DNA of 5,233 bases from Rudanella sp. (GTDB lineage: Bacteria; Bacteroidota; Bacteroidia; Cytophagales; Spirosomataceae), in contig JAJAYX010000584.1 in NCBI GenBank assembly GCA_026785985.1, positions 1 to 5,233 of the forward strand, read 5' to 3'. The notes beneath the pieces were generated by a model. That model ran no database searches and was not told where the DNA came from. It worked only from the letters and a program-made list of their open reading frames with translations. Numbering within the stretch: position 1 is the stretch's first letter; every line of letters starts with the position of its first letter. Below are positions 1 through 5,233 of this stretch, piece by piece. The position numbers and the translations under genes were made by a program.

Positions 1-1
1 A

Positions 2-37
2 CACCCGGCCGAGATTTTATTCGACGCGCTCGCGTAA
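2..37 (+). CDS. Possible 3' end of an unidentified gene (partial, cut by window start)
   Basis: In the second forward frame the window opens with codons for HPAEILFDALA and then a TAA stop at 35-37. This composition is plausible for the C-terminus of a real protein, and a gene ending here would converge on the synthase gene that ends at 59, leaving only 21 bases between them. No rho-independent hairpin is visible in that gap. Eleven residues are too few to name a family. The other two forward frames stay open across the synthase gene, but they read as arginine/proline-rich antisense shadows. The call rests only on the look of the peptide and the sensible gene spacing. Confidence 0.3.
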   Translation, partial: HPAEILFDALA

Positions 38-58
38 ACCACAATCTATCTACAGTTT

Positions 59-859
59 TCACCGATACCCTTCTACCACGGCCACCAGTTCGGGTAGCAG
101 ATCGGGGTTGGTTTCCAGGCTGTTACCCACCACAATCAGGGCGGCGCCGGCTTCGAGGGCGGCAGCGGCCCGTTCGTGGGTGTTTATACCTCCGCCAACC
201 ACAATGGGCAGGTCAACAGCTTCGCGAACGGCGCGGATCATGGCCGCAGAAACAGGCCAACGCGCCCCGCTACCGGCATCCATATAAATAATCTGAAGGC
301 CCAGCATCTCACCGGCCATAGCCGTGCAGGCGGCCACGCCGGGTTTATCGTGCGGGAGGGGCATGGTGCCGCTGATGTAGGAAACGGTAGTTTGCGTGCC
401 ACTATCGACAACCATATAGGCCGTAGGCAGAATTTCTAAACCACTTTTTTTGAGGAGGGGAGCCGCAATCACGTGTTGCCCAATCAGAAACTCCGGGTTG
501 CGGCCCGAAATGAGTGAGAGCAGCAGAATACCGTCGGCAGAGGGTTCAATGTGGAGACTGTTGCCCGGAAACAAAATCACGGGCTTGTCGGTGTGTTCGC
601 GAACGGCGGCAATCAGTTCGCGGTGGGTATACTGGGTCACTAAACTGCCACCAACAAAGAAAAAATCAATCGGAACGTGGCTCGACTGGGTCATTAGGGC
701 CGAAAATGCGTTTTGCTCGATCTTATCGGGATCGAGCAAGACAGCGATGCCTTTCTGGCCAGTTTGTTTGTATTTACGAAGAGTAGCTAACAGGCTGCGT
801 GGGGGCGTTCTGGTTATGGTACTCTGTCGTAGAAGGCTCTGCTCCTGAATTGATTGCAT
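59..859 (-). CDS. Geranylgeranylglyceryl/heptaprenylglyceryl phosphate synthase (PcrB/GGGPS family, group II type)
   Basis: This is a TIM-barrel prenyltransferase that joins a polyprenyl diphosphate to sn-glycerol-1-phosphate through an ether bond; it acts in the cytoplasm on membrane-lipid precursors. Family marks are LLDPDK at residues 41-46 (acidic residues near the Mg/diphosphate site), GGS at 70-72, FPGN at 97-100, SLISGRNP at 115-122, YMDAGSGA at 192-199, and the phosphate-binding loops GGGI (222-225) and GN (245-246). From established knowledge, Bacteroidota members of group II use geranylgeranyl diphosphate; the chain length here cannot be read by eye. At 266 residues it is slightly longer than usual, because family similarity begins near residue 23 (LLATLRKYKQTG). 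The first 22 residues lie inside the overlap with the upstream gene. ATG at 859 is the only ATG before the conserved core. A CTG at 793 would trim the protein to the usual start, but it lacks a ribosome-binding site. It is probably the last gene of the minus-strand cluster. Confidence 0.93.
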   Translation of the reverse strand: MQSIQEQSLLRQSTITRTPPRSLLATLRKYKQTGQKGIAVLLDPDKIEQNAFSALMTQSSHVPIDFFFVGGSLVTQYTHRELIAAVREHTDKPVILFPGNSLHIEPSADGILLLSLISGRNPEFLIGQHVIAAPLLKKSGLEILPTAYMVVDSGTQTTVSYISGTMPLPHDKPGVAACTAMAGEMLGLQIIYMDAGSGARWPVSAAMIRAVREAVDLPIVVGGGINTHERAAAALEAGAALIVVGNSLETNPDLLPELVAVVEGYR

Positions 860-1331
860 TAGTGTTACGGAAGCGGGTTAATGCACTCGACAGTTGTTCG
901 CGGGCTACGCTGGTGATCACAGACGTTAGCAAACCACCGATCAAACCGCCAATTGCCGACTTTTGGGCCGTTTTTTCTTTTTCTCTAACCAATTGATGCT
1001 TCGACTTCTTGTAGGGGTTTTTAGTGTCTACATCGTTGTCGTCATCATACTCATCGTAAGACGCATAGGCCTCCTCGTCGTCATCATCGTCGGGTTCGCC
1101 ATATTTCTCGGCCCGGCGATATTCGTCTGATTTTGGCAAAATCGCGTTGACAATAATAAATACGCCAATTGCTACGGCTGCCACAAACGCCACCGTTTTA
1201 CCAGTTTCAGCCGCATCGTCCTTTAGGGAATCGACACTATTCTGGATCGACGATTTAAATCGTTCCGTTGCTTTCATTAGTTCGGCCCGGCGGTCGGTAG
1301 TGTCGGCAAACAGCACTTTTGGATCTTCCAT
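774..1331 (-). CDS. Hypothetical single-pass membrane protein with a poly-acidic linker
   Basis: I do not recognise a named family in this 185-residue protein. Residues 1-45 are charged and probably helical. Residues 46-65 form one clear transmembrane helix (VAFVAAVAIGVFIIVNAIL). Residues 78-102 are almost all Asp, Glu and Tyr, followed by a basic Lys-rich stretch (106-123). A Gly-rich hydrophobic segment (127-143, around IGGLIGGLLTSVIT) could be a second membrane-inserting or amphipathic helix. The tail from about 157 is Asn/Ser/Thr/Pro-rich and probably disordered. ATG at 1331 is preceded by a weak purine stretch (TGAGAAAACC). A TATTTTTT sequence (1364-1357) sits at a suitable distance for a Bacteroidota -7 element, but it is also just an A/T run. 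The gene follows the holin-like gene after 108 bases, and its last 86 bases overlap the synthase gene. A membrane or envelope role is inferred only from the helix and the neighbours. Confidence 0.8.
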   Translation of the reverse strand: MEDPKVLFADTTDRRAELMKATERFKSSIQNSVDSLKDDAAETGKTVAFVAAVAIGVFIIVNAILPKSDEYRRAEKYGEPDDDDDEEAYASYDEYDDDNDVDTKNPYKKSKHQLVREKEKTAQKSAIGGLIGGLLTSVITSVAREQLSSALTRFRNTNAINSGAEPSTTEYHNQNAPTQPVSYSS

Positions 1332-1381
1332 TGGTTTTCTCAGGTCTAAATTAGTAAAAAAATAGTTCAGCGCAGGGATAA

Positions 1382-1395
1382 ACCGCTTTGGCGGT
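1382..1395 (-). terminator. Weak hairpin between the two membrane-protein genes (possible attenuator)
   Basis: On the minus strand ACCGC-CAAA-GCGGT can form a perfect 5-bp stem with a 4-base loop, followed by TTATCC. It lies 44 bases past the stop of the holin-like gene and 50 bases before the next start. The stem is short and the T-run is broken, so a full intrinsic terminator is doubtful. It could reduce read-through or mark a processing point, or be chance. Confidence 0.2.
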
Positions 1396-1439
1396 ACAAT
1401 CCTGCTTGCTTTTGAAAGTTGCTTATCGTCGGCTTTTAT

Positions 1440-1871
1440 CTATTCACGAGCCGCATATGGCCCCGGTTGGTTCAGGGAATCGCGTGTTTGGTTCATTAAT
1501 TCCTGAACGGCTTCTGATTTCTCTTCGGCTTTTTTCTCCTTCGACGCTTTGAGGCTTTTATAAGCCGCTTCGCGAATCATGCCGAGGAACGAATCTTTAG
1601 CTACAATCCAGACAATGGTCAGAATCAGGAAGAAAGCCGCTACAATCAGGAAGCCCAAATAGCGGCTTTCCAGTACTTCGTTTAGAAAGGCAGCTAGCAA
1701 ACTCAACAGAAAGATGAGGGTAATGGTGGCTAAAAAACCAAGAATAATCCCGTGAACGGCACGAACCACGCCTTCCTCCACTTTTCCGCGTGTTTCAAGC
1801 GTGAATAATTCGATTCTGGCCTCCAGATACCGAAATATGTTTTCCCGTACTTCGTCTAATTTCTCTAACAT
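1440..1871 (-). CDS. Phage-holin-family-like inner-membrane protein (Holin-X / DUF1469 type)
   Basis: The 143-residue protein has the layout of the Holin-X (Phage_holin_3_6, DUF1469) family. A charged amphipathic N-terminal helix (residues 1-36, including ARIELFTLETRGKVEEG) precedes two transmembrane helices at about 39-63 and 71-91, joined by a short loop. A Lys/Glu-rich cytoplasmic tail follows (106-127). Members are common in the chromosomes of non-lysogenic bacteria, including Bacteroidota, where the word holin reflects sequence family only; there is no lysin or phage gene here, so a lytic role is not supported. Function is unknown, with envelope or stress-linked roles suggested by typical contexts. 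ATG at 1871 is the first start and the frame fits the family length. It appears to be the first gene of the minus-strand cluster. I found no convincing TAnnTTTG promoter in the 130 bases upstream. Confidence 0.82.
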   Translation of the reverse strand: MLEKLDEVRENIFRYLEARIELFTLETRGKVEEGVVRAVHGIILGFLATITLIFLLSLLAAFLNEVLESRYLGFLIVAAFFLILTIVWIVAKDSFLGMIREAAYKSLKASKEKKAEEKSEAVQELMNQTRDSLNQPGPYAARE

Positions 1872-1955
1872 GGTCTTAACTGGTAATTACCCGCACATCC
1901 TATTTACAAAAAAGCGGCCATACTGTTTAGAAAAATGATTTTTGGGTATGAATAA

Positions 1956-2366
1956 ACGCAACTGATTGAACAACAGAGGATAGACTGCTTCGCTGATCGT
2001 GGGGGGTGGGGACTCAATTTTGGCGGGCATCACATGGCACTGAGCCTGACTTCCGACGGGAACCAAAAAACCATGCTGACCCTGTTGATCCAGGAATATA
2101 CCCATAATTTCGAGCATCAGAAAGCGCATCAGCTTTTCGATAAGATCACTCAGTCGGGTCTCGATAAAGTGTATTTTGCCTGGATCGGAAGCCTTGAAAA
2201 CGACAGGCCGCATTACTATATCATTAACGATCCCGACTTTCTGATCGAATACGATAACGTTGGTTTTCAGAACGATGGTAACCATATCCACGCCATTCTT
2301 CGGGAAAAAGGTCAGGATTTTGGTGATGATTTGCTGAAGCGGCATTATCTTGAAGCCAAACACTGA
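1956..2366 (+). pseudogene. DUF3500-family gene remnant: in-frame internal deletion and lost N-terminus
   Basis: The open frame from 1956 to the TGA at 2364-2366 carries recognisable parts of a DUF3500 protein. Family members are usually about 300-400 residues. From about 2007 the frame reads WGLNFGGHHMALSLTSDG, resembling the mid-protein Trp-Gly...Gly-His-His motif. It runs straight into NQKTMLTLLIQEY, which belongs to the C-terminal part. The end is typical of the family: VYFAWIG, PHYY, FLIEYDN, NHIHA and DFGDDLLKRHY. The stretch normally between the His-His motif and the C-terminal domain therefore seems missing, and the N-terminal half is absent. The first ATG in frame (2034) is the internal residue right after His-His and has no ribosome-binding site; a TAA lies in frame at 1953-1955. 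An annotation program might call 2034-2366 as a 110-residue protein. DUF3500 function is not known to me. The RidA gene starts 36 bases downstream. The 1872-1955 gap holds no feature I can identify. Confidence 0.7.
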
Positions 2367-2402
2367 TTTTTTCAACCTGCGTTCCAATCAATTACTTGCC
2401 GT

Positions 2403-2870
2403 ATGACAACCCCCGACGAAAATTTCGACGCGCTCAACCTTCAGTTGCCGCCCGCACCCGCGCCCAAAGGCGTATACAAACCCTGCCTGATTGTCGGCAA
2501 CTTCATTTACGTATCCGGGCATGGCCCCTACATGCCTGATGATAGCCTGATGACGGGTCGAATTGGAGCGGAGGTCGACACGGCCTTTGGCCGGGAAGCC
2601 GCCCAACAAACGGGCCTCGCCATTTTATCGACCCTGAAAGCCAAATTGGGCAGCCTGAACCGCATAAAGCAGGTGGTAAAAATTCTGGGTATGGTGAACT
2701 GCTTGGCCGATTTTGAGGAACACCCCAAACTAATTATCGGATGCTGCGAACTCTTTGCCAAAATTTGGGGTGACGAACACGGCATTGGGGTGCGTAGTGC
2801 CGTAGGAATGGGATCGCTGCCCGGCAATATTTCGGTAGAGATCGAAGCCATGTTCGAGTTGACCGACTGA
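2403..2870 (+). CDS. RidA/YjgF/YER057c/UK114-family protein
   Basis: This 155-residue cytoplasmic protein belongs to the RidA superfamily, small trimeric proteins whose classical members hydrolyse reactive enamines/imines released by PLP enzymes. Visible landmarks are LPPAPAPKGVYKP near the N-terminus (15-27), the strand and turn VGNFIYVSGHGP (31-42), GRIG at 52-55, and the C-terminal block GVRSAVGMGSLPGNISVEIEA (129-149). Arg131 matches the conserved substrate-carboxylate-binding arginine (Arg105 of classical RidA), and Glu146, 15 residues later, fits the conserved acidic position. The archetypal RidA is about 128 residues; a length near 150 with LPPAP is typical of a separate subfamily, so substrate and true deaminase activity are uncertain. 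ATG at 2403 gives a normal family N-terminus although no Shine-Dalgarno is present, as is common in Bacteroidota. It could be co-transcribed with the broken DUF3500 gene just upstream, but no promoter could be identified. Confidence 0.93.
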   Translation: MTTPDENFDALNLQLPPAPAPKGVYKPCLIVGNFIYVSGHGPYMPDDSLMTGRIGAEVDTAFGREAAQQTGLAILSTLKAKLGSLNRIKQVVKILGMVNCLADFEEHPKLIIGCCELFAKIWGDEHGIGVRSAVGMGSLPGNISVEIEAMFELTD

Positions 2871-2892
2871 ACAAAACCTATGGAACACATTG

Positions 2893-2988
2893 GTGAGACT
2901 CAATACGGTTGCTACTGTTGAAGATATAGAAGCGGAATTAAAACGACTAAATGAAATGTATTCTCTCAAGCTGACACTTTCACTATAG
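2893..2988 (+). CDS. Possible 31-residue ORF or gene remnant (GTG start)
   Basis: From GTG 2893 to TAG 2986-2988 the frame encodes a peptide whose middle, VEDIEAELKRLNEMY, looks like a natural charged helix rather than random translation. The frame can also be entered at TTG 2890; it is closed upstream by a TGA at 2860. There is no clear ribosome-binding site and no family assignment. It may be the start of a gene truncated by decay, a small protein, or chance. It begins 22 bases after the RidA stop. Confidence 0.18.
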   Translation: MRLNTVATVEDIEAELKRLNEMYSLKLTLSL

Positions 2989-3059
2989 GACGCTTTCATT
3001 ACAGAAATGTTACCAATAAATAGTAGACAACTGGCAATGTTTGCCTAGCGAGAGAACAA

Positions 3060-3169
3060 CGCCCATATAAAGTTCCTAACCCCCAGAGCTGTTGAGTACT
3101 GTGTCCGAAGGGGTAAAATGAGTATAGAAAACTTCTTTCGCCCATAGTTCTGCCAGCCCTTCGGAGCTG
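3060..3169. repeat. Imperfect direct repeat pair (3060-3091 and 3139-3169)
   Basis: Two copies share the ordered blocks CGCCCATA, GTTC, a C-rich middle, and GAGCTG. The first copy has four extra bases (TAAA) after CGCCCATA, and the middle parts differ in length (10 against 13 bases). The copies start 79 bases apart. Only 18 bases match exactly, so a chance match or a decayed duplication are both possible. Confidence 0.3.
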
Positions 3170-3234
3170 AAAGGAAACTCTTGACAGCCGGGTTCTGCTC
3201 CCCATGTCTAAGCCGCACAAAAGCCCTGATTTCG

Positions 3235-3242
3235 TATCTTCG
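3235..3242 (+). promoter_or_regulatory. Candidate Bacteroidota -7 promoter element for the propeller gene
   Basis: TATCTTCG matches the Bacteroidota primary-sigma -7 consensus TAnnTTTG with one mismatch (C for the second T). It ends 28 bases before the ATG at 3271, which would give a short leader of roughly 20 bases. No TTG-like -33 element is present at the expected 19-23 bases upstream, so support is from one box only. Confidence 0.35.
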
Positions 3243-3270
3243 TGGATTCCAGATAATCGCCTGAAACTCC

Positions 3271-5233
3271 ATGAACAAACTCCTTCTCTCGCTAGCAGCG
3301 CTGTCGCTCACGGCGAGTGCCTATGCTCAGAAGAAAGCCCGTAAGGCAGCGGCTTTGCCCACTGAAACAGCTATTTTGGCAACTCCTGCCGCCGACCGGC
3401 TCCTGCCCCGAAATTCGACCTCACTCATTCAGAATCTGCCGTTTAAATCGGTTGGGCCAACGGTGATGAGCGGGCGCGTGGTCGATTTGGCGGTGAACCC
3501 CAATAACCCCAACGAATTCTACGTGGCCTATGCCAGCGGGGGGCTTTGGCACACTACCAACAACGGCGTGTCGTTTGCCCCTTTGTTTCAGAACGAAGCC
3601 GTGATGACCATTGGCGCGGTGGCCGTGGACTGGAAATCGGTGCAACCCACCGTTTGGCTGGGAACGGGCGAAGCTAATTCGAGCCGGTCGTCGTATGCGG
3701 GGGTGGGTTGCTACAAAAGCACGGATGGCGGCAAAACGTGGCAGCTTTTGCCGGGTTTGGAGGAGTCGCACCACGTGGCCAAAATTGCGTTGCACCCCAC
3801 TAACCCCAATGTGGCCTGGGTAGCAGCCGGTGGCCACTTATACACGCCCAACAAAGAACGCGGCCTTTACAAAACGACCGACGGTGGCAAAACCTGGAAA
3901 CAAACGCTCTACATCGACGACCTCACCGGAGCCATCGACGTGGACATTGACCCGGCCAATCCGCAGGTGCTTTATGCGGCCATGTGGCACAAGGAGCGAC
4001 GGGCCTGGAACTTTGTGGAAGGCGGCAAAACGTCGGGCCTGTACAAAAGTACCGACGGGGGCGAGACCTGGAAACTCATCACGGGTAGTGCGTCGGGCTT
4101 GCCGCAGGACGAGAACACGGGCCGCATTGGGTTAACCATCTTCCCGAAAAATGGGCAAACGATGTACGTGATTCTGGACAATCAGGCATCACGGCCCGCG
4201 AAAGAGAAAAAGGCCGAAGCGATTAAAAAACTGACTAAAGATCAGCTTCGGGTGATCTCGAAAGACGAGTTTCTGAAAGCCGAAGATTCGTTTATTGCCG
4301 ATTATCTGGAGGAGCAGAACTTCCCCGAACGCTACACGGCCAAGTCGCTGAAGGAGATGGTTCAGGCGGATAAAATAAAACCCATATCTATCCTGGAATA
4401 CACCGACGATGCCAACTCCCGGCTAGTCAACGCCGATGTGATCGGGGCCGAGGTCTATCGCTCCGACGATGGGGGCCAACGCTGGAAAAAGGTAAACGCC
4501 GATTTTCTGGATGGGCTATACAACACCTACGGCTATTACTTTGGTAATCTGTGGATTGCGCCCGACAGTGCCGACAAGATCGTGATTGCGGGGGTGCCGG
4601 TGATTTGCTCGGAGGATGGTGGCAAAACCTACCGAAGCATGGATCAGGGCAATGTTCACTCCGATCATCACGCGCTCTGGATCAACCCTACCAACAACAA
4701 CCACATGATTCTGGGCAATGACGGGGGCATCAATATCACCTACGACAACGGCAAAACGTGGTTCAAAGCCAACACGCCCGCCGTCGGGCAATTTTATTCG
4801 GTGGCGGTCGATATGGCCAAGCCGTATAACGTCTATGGCGGGTTGCAGGACAACGGCGTTTGGGCTGGCCCCAGCACCTACAAGGCTGATTATGACTGGT
4901 ATGACGGGGGACAATACCCCTACAAGCGACTCATGGGGGGCGACGGGATGATGGTGCAGGTGGACTGGCGCGACAACAGTACGGTGTATACTGGCTTTCA
5001 GTTTGGTAACTATTTCCGGGTTAACAAAACGTCCGGCGAGATGAAACGGCTTGTGGTCACGACGGACGTGGGCGAGGGCAAACTGCGCTGGAACTGGGAA
5101 GCCCCCATCCTGATTTCGCGGCACAACCAGGACGTTATCTACTTCGGCTCCAACCGATTCCACCGCAGCCTGAACCGGGGCGACGAGTTCAAAACCCTCT
5201 CCGGCGACCTCACCCGTGGGCCAAAAACGGGCG
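3271..5233 (+). CDS. Secreted Asp-box (BNR/sortilin VPS10-like) beta-propeller protein, glycosyl-hydrolase-like (3' truncated by window)
   Basis: The frame is open from ATG 3271 to the window end (654 codons, no stop). Residues 1-19 form a signal peptide (MNKLLLSLAALSL core, likely cleavage AYA|Q), so the protein is exported. Asp-box repeats, the turn motif of BNR/sialidase-type propellers, occur as STDGGKTW (150-157), TTDGGKTW (202-209), STDGGETW (260-267), SDDGGQRW (398-405), SEDGGKTY (447-454) and a degenerate YDNGKTW (491-497). Other marks of this large Bacteroidota family are SGRVVDLAVNP (67-77), GTGEANSSRSS (131-141), SDHHALWINP (464-473), GNDGGI (482-487) and GGLQDNGVW (523-531). A Lys/Glu-rich helical insert (about 308-370) interrupts the repeats. 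Databases often name such proteins glycosyl hydrolases, but no sialidase catalytic set (Arg triad, Tyr/Glu pair) is evident, so substrate binding or protein interaction is equally possible. Family members often exceed 900 residues; the C-terminus, and any type IX secretion signal, lies outside the window. Confidence 0.88.
   Translation, partial: MNKLLLSLAALSLTASAYAQKKARKAAALPTETAILATPAADRLLPRNSTSLIQNLPFKSVGPTVMSGRVVDLAVNPNNPNEFYVAYASGGLWHTTNNGVSFAPLFQNEAVMTIGAVAVDWKSVQPTVWLGTGEANSSRSSYAGVGCYKSTDGGKTWQLLPGLEESHHVAKIALHPTNPNVAWVAAGGHLYTPNKERGLYKTTDGGKTWKQTLYIDDLTGAIDVDIDPANPQVLYAAMWHKERRAWNFVEGGKTSGLYKSTDGGETWKLITGSASGLPQDENTGRIGLTIFPKNGQTMYVILDNQASRPAKEKKAEAIKKLTKDQLRVISKDEFLKAEDSFIADYLEEQNFPERYTAKSLKEMVQADKIKPISILEYTDDANSRLVNADVIGAEVYRSDDGGQRWKKVNADFLDGLYNTYGYYFGNLWIAPDSADKIVIAGVPVICSEDGGKTYRSMDQGNVHSDHHALWINPTNNNHMILGNDGGINITYDNGKTWFKANTPAVGQFYSVAVDMAKPYNVYGGLQDNGVWAGPSTYKADYDWYDGGQYPYKRLMGGDGMMVQVDWRDNSTVYTGFQFGNYFRVNKTSGEMKRLVVTTDVGEGKLRWNWEAPILISRHNQDVIYFGSNRFHRSLNRGDEFKTLSGDLTRGPKTG

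Larger units (their letters stand above)
2871..3270. other. 400-base AT-richer intergenic gap with degenerate repeats
   Basis: No convincing gene fills this stretch. The minus-strand frames open here (2730-2999, 2999-3220, 3045-3311) read as low-quality peptides without motifs. The gap contains a possible 31-codon plus-strand fragment (2893-2988), a small hairpin GGCAA-TGT-TTGCC (3033-3045) without a T-run, an imperfect direct repeat (3060-3091 and 3139-3169), a 9-base inverted repeat TCCGAAGGG/CCCTTCGGA (3104-3112 and 3157-3165), and a promoter-like box near 3235. Composition is more AT-rich than the flanking genes. It may be a decayed insertion or simply a long leader region; nothing identifies an insertion sequence. 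Confidence 0.6.

Noticed and set aside
176..848. Three plus-strand ORFs (87, 132 and 90 residues) opposite the synthase gene
   Set aside because: The opposite strand carries unmistakable GGGPS motifs along the whole region; these are shadow frames rich in Arg/Gly/Ser.
1440..1871. Prophage lysis cassette, suggested by the holin-like family name
   Set aside because: There is no endolysin, spanin, capsid or integrase gene around it. The Holin-X/DUF1469 family is widespread in ordinary chromosomes.
1887..2387. 166-residue minus-strand ORF, longer than the sense ORF it covers
   Set aside because: It is antisense to the clear DUF3500 C-terminal motifs. Its own translation shows no family motif or sensible domain layout.
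3033..3045. GGCAA-TGT-TTGCC hairpin as a terminator for the RidA gene
   Set aside because: The stem has only 5 pairs, no T-run follows on either strand, and it lies more than 160 bases past the stop.
3181..3211. TTGACA followed by a GTCTAA-like box, resembling a sigma-70 promoter
   Set aside because: The -10 match is poor, and Bacteroidota primary sigma factors use a different consensus; TATCTTCG at 3235 is a better candidate.
4516..5163. 215-residue minus-strand ORF
   Set aside because: It mirrors the Asp-box propeller frame, which has conserved motifs on the plus strand. The His/Val-rich composition is typical of an antisense shadow.

Overview
The window looks like chromosomal DNA of a Bacteroidota member, most likely the Cytophagales/Spirosoma side. 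I infer this from the protein families and their sequence style: a bacterial group II-type geranylgeranylglyceryl phosphate synthase, a small Holin-X-like two-helix membrane protein, a DUF3500 fragment, and a very large secreted Asp-box/VPS10-like beta-propeller protein. The only promoter-like motif resembles the Bacteroidota -7 box (TAnnTTTG), and Shine-Dalgarno sequences are weak or absent. Base composition is moderate (roughly half G+C) in genes and visibly more AT-rich in the 2871-3230 gap.

Layout, left to right. The first 37 bases probably hold the last codons of a plus-strand gene. A minus-strand cluster follows, transcribed from about 1871 down to 59: a two-helix Holin-X/DUF1469-like protein (1871-1440), a single-pass membrane protein with an extremely acidic linker (1331-774), and a geranylgeranylglyceryl phosphate (ether-lipid) synthase (859-59). 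The last two overlap by 86 bases, which suggests either coupling or a mis-set start. A divergent plus-strand part starts near 1956. It holds a broken DUF3500 gene (a mid-protein motif joined in frame to the C-terminal domain, ending at 2366), then an intact RidA/YjgF-family gene (2403-2870). Next comes a 400-base AT-richer gap with degenerate repeats and a possible 31-codon gene remnant. The last feature is a long secreted Asp-box propeller protein that starts at 3271 and is still open at the window edge (654 codons seen).

The minus-strand cluster is themed on the cell envelope: two small membrane proteins with a membrane-lipid enzyme. The plus-strand genes look unrelated to it. RidA is a cytoplasmic enamine/imine damage-control protein, and the propeller protein is exported. 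I see no CRISPR array, tRNA, rRNA, complete insertion sequence or defence system. Most of the window is ordinary. The points most worth a second look are the internally deleted DUF3500 gene, the gene overlap at 774-859, and the repeats in the 2871-3300 gap.
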